A program made the translations under genes and the position numbers. Shown piece after piece: positions 12,956-17,505 of a stretch of DNA of 17,505 nt. Origin of the DNA: Ruminococcaceae bacterium UBA3751 (lineage in GTDB: Bacteria; Bacillota; Clostridia; Oscillospirales; Acutalibacteraceae); the NCBI GenBank assembly GCA_002371215.1, contig DFGL01000047.1:1-17505 (forward strand). Reading direction: 5' to 3'. How positions within the stretch are numbered: the first letter of the stretch is position 1; every line of letters begins with the position of its first letter. Under the pieces are notes generated by a model that was not told where the DNA came from, did no database searches, and saw only the letters and a list, made by a program, of their open reading frames with translations.

Positions 12956-14572
12956 ATGAGTAAGTATGTAATAACCTATGACATCGGAACAACGGGAATT
13001 AAAACCTGCCTTATTGAAATTGATAAGGAAATGAAAATTCTCGCTTCCGCAACCGAGGGCTACAACCTTTACGTTAACGAAGAAACGGGCGTAGACGGCG
13101 GCGCGGAGCAGGACGCTGACGAGTGGTGGAAGGCAATGTGCATAACCACTCAGGTCGTTTTCAAAAAATGCCCCGAAATCAAAAAGGAGCAGATTGAGGG
13201 TATTTCCTTCTGCTCGGCAATGCAGGGTCTCGTTTTGGTTGACAAAGAGGGTAATTGCATCCGCAGACCGATGACCTATATGGACCAGAGAGCACGCGAG
13301 GAATTGAAAAAAGGTATTGCCTACGGTGTTCAGGTTGCAGGTGCTGAGGTTACCAAGCTGTTAAAGTATTTAAGGTACACAGGCGCTGTATCCTCTTCTG
13401 TTAAAGACCCTATCTGGAAATATAAGTGGGTTGAGGCACACGAGCCTGAGAACTTTAAGAAAATCTATAAATGGCTCGATATTAAAGAATACCTCATCTG
13501 CCGTTGCAGCGGCGAATTTGTTATGACAAACGATTCTGCCTTCGGTACCCTCCTTTACGATACCCGTAAGGGCCACGAGGGCTGGTGCAAGCCAATCTGC
13601 GATATGGTAGGCGTTAATATTGAGCATATGCCCGAAATCAAGGCTTCAACCGAAAAGGTCGGCGAGGTAACCGAAAAGGCTGCCGAGGAACTCGGTCTTG
13701 CTGCGGGCACTGCTGTTTACGGAGGCGGCGGAGACGCTTCCCTTATCGGAGTAGGTACAGGCGCTGTTGAGGTTGGCGATACTCATATCTATTCAGGTAC
13801 TTCAGGCTGGGTAGGAACAGTTGTTGATAAGCAGCTTGTTGACGCGGGCGCAATGATGGCGTCAATCGTCGGCGCAGACCCTCAGGCATATAACTATTTC
13901 GGTGAGCTTGAAACCTCCAATAAATGCGTTGGTTGGGTTAAGGACCACCTTGCTCTTGATGAAATCGGCGTTTATCTTAAATCACATCCTACGGAAAACG
14001 TACATAGCTATGAATCCTTTGAATTTAACCTTTACGATTATCTTGAAGAAGTAATTATGAGAGCAGAGCCGGGCGCAGGCGGAGTTGTGTTTACTCCGTG
14101 GCTTCACGGCAACCGCTGTCCGTTTGAGGACCCGAACGCAGCGGGTATGTTCTTCAATATCAGGCTCGAAACGGGTAAAACAGAGCTTATCCGTGCAGTC
14201 GTTGAAGGAATCTGCTTCCACCTTAAATGGATGCTTGAAAGGCAGAATAATAAGGTACAGATTAAGGATACAATCCGTTTCTGCGGCGGCGGTGCTCTCG
14301 GCGAAGCTACCTGCCAAATTCTTGCGGATATCCTTCAGAAGAATATTGAGGTTGTTGATTCACCCCAGAATATCGGCGCAGTCGGCGCGGCAGCCTGCAT
14401 CGTTGTAGGTATGGGCATTATTCCTTCAATGAAGGACGTTAAAAAGCTTATTCCCGCAAAGATTACGTATAAACCGAATCCTGCCAATAAGGAAGTTTAT
14501 GAGAGAAACTTCAAGGTGTTCCAAAATCTCTATAAATGTAATAAGAAAAATTTTGAAATTCTTAACGGTTAG
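12956..14572 (+). CDS. FGGY-family carbohydrate kinase
   Basis: This 538-residue kinase would phosphorylate a sugar, sugar alcohol or sugar acid with ATP in the cytoplasm. The N-terminal domain begins YDIGTTGIKT (phosphate-1 loop, Asp9). MDQRAREE (Asp110, Arg112) matches the substrate loop, and GGGGDAS gives the likely catalytic base Asp260. The C-terminal domain holds SGTSGWVG and the adenosine-site GGGALGEATCQILADIL (from 444). It is somewhat longer than the usual ~500 residues. ATG 12956 is preferred over ATG 12947 because GAGAGGA is 10 bases from the former but one from the latter. Xylulose, ribulose, glycerol and other FGGY substrates cannot be separated from sequence alone. The beta-helix gene's ribosome site overlaps its stop codon. 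Confidence 0.9.
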   Translation: MSKYVITYDIGTTGIKTCLIEIDKEMKILASATEGYNLYVNEETGVDGGAEQDADEWWKAMCITTQVVFKKCPEIKKEQIEGISFCSAMQGLVLVDKEGNCIRRPMTYMDQRAREELKKGIAYGVQVAGAEVTKLLKYLRYTGAVSSSVKDPIWKYKWVEAHEPENFKKIYKWLDIKEYLICRCSGEFVMTNDSAFGTLLYDTRKGHEGWCKPICDMVGVNIEHMPEIKASTEKVGEVTEKAAEELGLAAGTAVYGGGGDASLIGVGTGAVEVGDTHIYSGTSGWVGTVVDKQLVDAGAMMASIVGADPQAYNYFGELETSNKCVGWVKDHLALDEIGVYLKSHPTENVHSYESFEFNLYDYLEEVIMRAEPGAGGVVFTPWLHGNRCPFEDPNAAGMFFNIRLETGKTELIRAVVEGICFHLKWMLERQNNKVQIKDTIRFCGGGALGEATCQILADILQKNIEVVDSPQNIGAVGAAACIVVGMGIIPSMKDVKKLIPAKITYKPNPANKEVYERNFKVFQNLYKCNKKNFEILNG

Positions 14573-14581
14573 GTGATTTTT

Positions 14582-17458
14582 ATGAAAAAACTATTAGCAA
14601 TATTTCTGTCATTAGTATTTCTTATTTCTGCAGTTCCCGCTTATGCAAATGGCGATACCGAAAATCCCGAGCCCGCTCCCGTTCCTTCTGCAGCGGTTGA
14701 GCCGATAGAGGATTCGGGATACGACGCGGCGTTTTCGTTCAACCTTGAGGAAGGCGGCGAGAGCGAGTATGACAGCTGCATCGGCGATTTTACCGTAAGC
14801 TTTAACAGCAGCCTTTCTGCAGGCGCGGTAAAGCTTGCAATCTCGTTTGACGGTTATAACGAGGGCGAGTGGGATGAATTTGAAATACCGGACGTTCAGG
14901 CAGAGGAGGAAATTAACCTTCTTGACAGAGTTATTGAAGCAACTGAACACGAAGGAAAATATACGTATTCGGAAATAGTTCAGAGCATAGGCAGCTTCAG
15001 AATTGCCGCAACGGGAATTGACGCATATTTTGCAGAAATGACCGTTAAGTTCAACATTTATCAGAACGACGGTGAAACGGTTTCCGCAATTACTTGCGGC
15101 GAAGCTCAGTATACTTTCCCGGGGGATGCAACGGTACCTACCGCAACGGTTAAATCAGTAAAAGCTTCAGGCCTTGAAACGGCTTATTCCTTCACTCCGG
15201 ATCAGACTTATGATCAGGTTTTAAAGAGCTCTTTTAAAGACTATAAGGCGGATTTTGAAATTAGGTTTGATAAGGACATCGCTGCAGGCGATATAAAGCT
15301 TGCTTACGCTTATCCCGATAATAACGGCGGAAAATTTGTTATATTTGACGCTCCTGAAATCAATGCCGGTGAGAAATACAGCATTCTTGATAAGCTTATT
15401 GCTGACAATGGGCGTTCGGGTAATCTGACTTACAGCGGCGTTGTTGATACGTTAAAGTCGCTCAGTATCGGCGCTTCGGGTATTGAAGCCGAATACAACG
15501 TTAATATGAGCATAGAATTTAATCTGTATGAAAATGAAAAATCAACCACTCCTGTAACGGTTGCACGTCAGACGTATACCTTCCTGGACGACGGAATTAC
15601 GGAGATAAAACTCAACGTTAAAAACAATCAGGATATTGCCCCTGAGCTTGAGGCTGCATTTAAGCGCGCAAAGGACGTAAAAAACAGAAAATACATTGTT
15701 AGAGTTCCCGCGGGCAGCTATAAAACCACAAGCCAGGTACATATTTACAGCAATACTACTCTTGACCTTACTGCAGGCGTTAAGATTGTTCATAACGATA
15801 CTGACAGCAAGGACAGCCCGATGTTCCGCTTTATGAAAAAAACCGATTTTGAAAGTGCAAACGGCGGAAAAGGTTACAAGGGCTATTCAGCCGGCGGAAA
15901 CATTGCTATCATCGGCGGTACGCTTGACGGGGGCGGAAACACTCAGGCGATTTTTAAATTCGGTCATGCCAGAGGCGTTACTCTTGACGGCGTAACAATG
16001 AGCAACGTTAAACAGAAGCACTACGTTGAGTTCGCGGCAAGTGAAAACGTTACAATCAAAAACTGTAAGTTTATTGATTTTAAAGGTCCGTGGGGCGGAA
16101 ACAGCAATGCCGAAGCGCTTCAGATTGACGCGGCTGTTTATGAGCATTTCAGCGGTTTTGCGTCAAACACGGACGAAACTCCAAGCCGTAATATAACTAT
16201 AACCAAAAACACCTTCAAGGGTTTAAAGAGAGGCGTCGGCAGCCACTCACTTGTTGCAACCTCATTTAACGATAACGTAAATATTACTAATAATACCTTT
16301 GAAGATATTGAGGGCTATGCTATTATCGCTTCAAACTACCGCAACTGTAAAATTACGGGCAATACTATTAAGAATTGCGGCTCGGGTATTATGTTTACCA
16401 CCTCGGGTACTTCGGAGAGTAATTTCTATCAGCCGAGGGCTAAAAAGTATACAAAGCAGAGCGCTCCGCAGAATATGAACGCTGTTATTGAAAATAATAA
16501 AATTACCGTAAACGCGGGTAACAGCAAGGCTAATTTTGTAAACACAGGCTACGGAATTCAGCTTTTAGGCGCCACCTATACCGCTTCTCAGAGTAAGTCA
16601 ATCAGGAGCAAGAAGAAAAACAACTATGTATGTCCCGAGGGCGATTTCAGGGCTTCGGGCGTAACGGTACGCAATAATACTATTGCCGTTAATTGCTCAT
16701 ATTACGGAATATGGCTTCAGGGCGCATTTAAGAATACCGTAACGAATAACGTTATTACTACTAACGTTAAGGTATCGGGAGTCGGCGGCACAGGCGACGG
16801 AATCCGCGCAAGCGAAAGCTCGTATAATACCATCAGCAATAATAAGTTTACCAATATAACAACAAACGGCAAGGACAGCGATATGTTCGGAATCAATCTT
16901 ATTGATTCGTCGAGCTCAAACACTGTTTCCGGTAATACGGTAAGCGGAATGAAGAAGGACGGAATCAAGATTGAGGGCGGCAGCAATAACGTTGTTACGG
17001 GTAATATAATAAGCAATGCGGGCCGCGACGGCTTACATCTTGTTTCAGCTAATTCAACTTATATTAAAAATAATACCGTCAGCTCAAAGCGTTACGGCGT
17101 TTCTGCTGAAAACAGCGCAAAAGTAAGCGTGATTTCCAATAAGTTCAATAAAACGGGCGGTCTTGTATTCAAAAAGTCAAAATCAGCAAAGATTGACAGT
17201 AATACTATCGCTTCTTCAAAGAACGACGGAATTAAGCTTGAAAAGTCAAATTCCGCAGTAGTTAATAAAAATATAATCACTTCAGCAAAGCGCGACGGTA
17301 TCAATATCGTCGGCTCAAAGAAAATAACTATTACGGGAAATACAATTAAATCCAGCAAGCGCTACGGTATTAACGCTAAGAAAAATATGATTAAAAAGGA
17401 TAAGAAAAACAAAATCAAAAAGAGCAAAAAGCGCGCAAGAAGCTGGAAGAAAAAGTAA
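14582..17458 (+). CDS. Secreted right-handed beta-helix protein with two N-terminal beta domains
   Basis: This 958-residue protein has a signal peptide (MKKLLAIFLSLVFLISAVPA, cleavage after AYA at 22). Two related domains follow at about 46-181 and 196-336; each opens with a F-S-F/Y-S-F segment and ends in YTF. A pectate-lyase-superfamily entry region spans about 338-410 (VPAGSYKTTSQVHIYSN). A right-handed parallel beta-helix runs from about 438 to 940, with repeated NxxITxNTF coils, and the protein ends in a very basic tail. No LPXTG, dockerin or SLH motif is seen. AGGTGA overlaps the kinase stop codon and is five bases from ATG 14582, so it is coupled to the kinase. Activity on polysaccharide is plausible but unproven, since catalytic residues could not be identified. 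Confidence 0.85.
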   Translation: MKKLLAIFLSLVFLISAVPAYANGDTENPEPAPVPSAAVEPIEDSGYDAAFSFNLEEGGESEYDSCIGDFTVSFNSSLSAGAVKLAISFDGYNEGEWDEFEIPDVQAEEEINLLDRVIEATEHEGKYTYSEIVQSIGSFRIAATGIDAYFAEMTVKFNIYQNDGETVSAITCGEAQYTFPGDATVPTATVKSVKASGLETAYSFTPDQTYDQVLKSSFKDYKADFEIRFDKDIAAGDIKLAYAYPDNNGGKFVIFDAPEINAGEKYSILDKLIADNGRSGNLTYSGVVDTLKSLSIGASGIEAEYNVNMSIEFNLYENEKSTTPVTVARQTYTFLDDGITEIKLNVKNNQDIAPELEAAFKRAKDVKNRKYIVRVPAGSYKTTSQVHIYSNTTLDLTAGVKIVHNDTDSKDSPMFRFMKKTDFESANGGKGYKGYSAGGNIAIIGGTLDGGGNTQAIFKFGHARGVTLDGVTMSNVKQKHYVEFAASENVTIKNCKFIDFKGPWGGNSNAEALQIDAAVYEHFSGFASNTDETPSRNITITKNTFKGLKRGVGSHSLVATSFNDNVNITNNTFEDIEGYAIIASNYRNCKITGNTIKNCGSGIMFTTSGTSESNFYQPRAKKYTKQSAPQNMNAVIENNKITVNAGNSKANFVNTGYGIQLLGATYTASQSKSIRSKKKNNYVCPEGDFRASGVTVRNNTIAVNCSYYGIWLQGAFKNTVTNNVITTNVKVSGVGGTGDGIRASESSYNTISNNKFTNITTNGKDSDMFGINLIDSSSSNTVSGNTVSGMKKDGIKIEGGSNNVVTGNIISNAGRDGLHLVSANSTYIKNNTVSSKRYGVSAENSAKVSVISNKFNKTGGLVFKKSKSAKIDSNTIASSKNDGIKLEKSNSAVVNKNIITSAKRDGINIVGSKKITITGNTIKSSKRYGINAKKNMIKKDKKNKIKKSKKRARSWKKK

Positions 17459-17480
17459 TATAACAAAAGCCGTTCGGAAC

Positions 17481-17505
17481 TAGGCGAGGTGCGGTAACGA
17501 AGGAT
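17481..17505. repeat. Second copy of the inverted-repeat element, cut by the window end
   Basis: TAGGCGAGGTGCGGTAACGA, continuing AGGAT to the last base, matches the right end of the 8293-8450 element in reverse complement with one mismatch in 25. It also matches the left end with a few differences. It begins 22 bp after the beta-helix stop codon. Only one terminal repeat is visible; the rest lies beyond the window. Confidence 0.85.

Noticed and set aside
16200..17380. Repeated AAT/AAC-rich DNA motifs as a CRISPR or tandem DNA repeat
   Set aside because: The repetition is at protein level, from beta-helix coils. Units vary in sequence and have no constant repeat-spacer structure.

Overview
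The window looks like a chromosomal segment of a low-to-mid GC Gram-positive anaerobe (Bacillota, class Clostridia). A gut Ruminococcaceae/Oscillospirales-type organism is my best guess, at low confidence for family. The basis is strong AGGAGG-type Shine-Dalgarno sites, SBP lipoproteins with a Gram-positive style lipobox, GPH and PAAT transporters, and a membrane-anchored XRE regulator. No rRNA, tRNA, CRISPR array, transposase or phage gene was seen. No gene-free stretch exceeds 300 bp; the largest are about 245-261 bp and hold promoters, operators or a repeat element.

Left part (1-5400). The 3' end of a GPH-family sugar symporter meets, across a bidirectional terminator, a minus-strand amino-acid-type ABC operon (binding lipoprotein, permease, ATPase). 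A second ABC operon of the same order runs divergently from the same ~245 bp intergenic region, so the two are head to head. Each has a GC-rich hairpin just after the binding-protein gene, which may set higher binding-protein expression.

Middle (5400-9240). A plus-strand group encodes a cytoplasmic GH36 alpha-galactosidase, a D-amino-acid-transaminase-like class IV aminotransferase and a YccF membrane protein. Its promoter appears to sit inside the terminator of the upstream ABC operon. It is followed by a ~157 bp repeat element with long terminal inverted repeats. A minus-strand XRE regulator with a C-terminal transmembrane segment comes next.

Right part (9245-17505). This is the least ordinary region. 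A minus-strand pair (a GSA-aminomutase-like class III aminotransferase, then a tandem class II aldolase with a degenerate second domain) diverges from a plus-strand set (TetR regulator, FGGY kinase, 958-residue secreted right-handed beta-helix protein). Three related palindromes (GTGAGC..GCTCAC type) flank both promoters, which suggests the TetR protein controls the whole set as one regulon. The enzymes suggest an unassigned carbohydrate or amino-carbohydrate pathway using kinase, aldolase and aminotransferase steps; the substrate cannot be read from the sequence. The window ends in a second, partial copy of the repeat element, just after the beta-helix gene.
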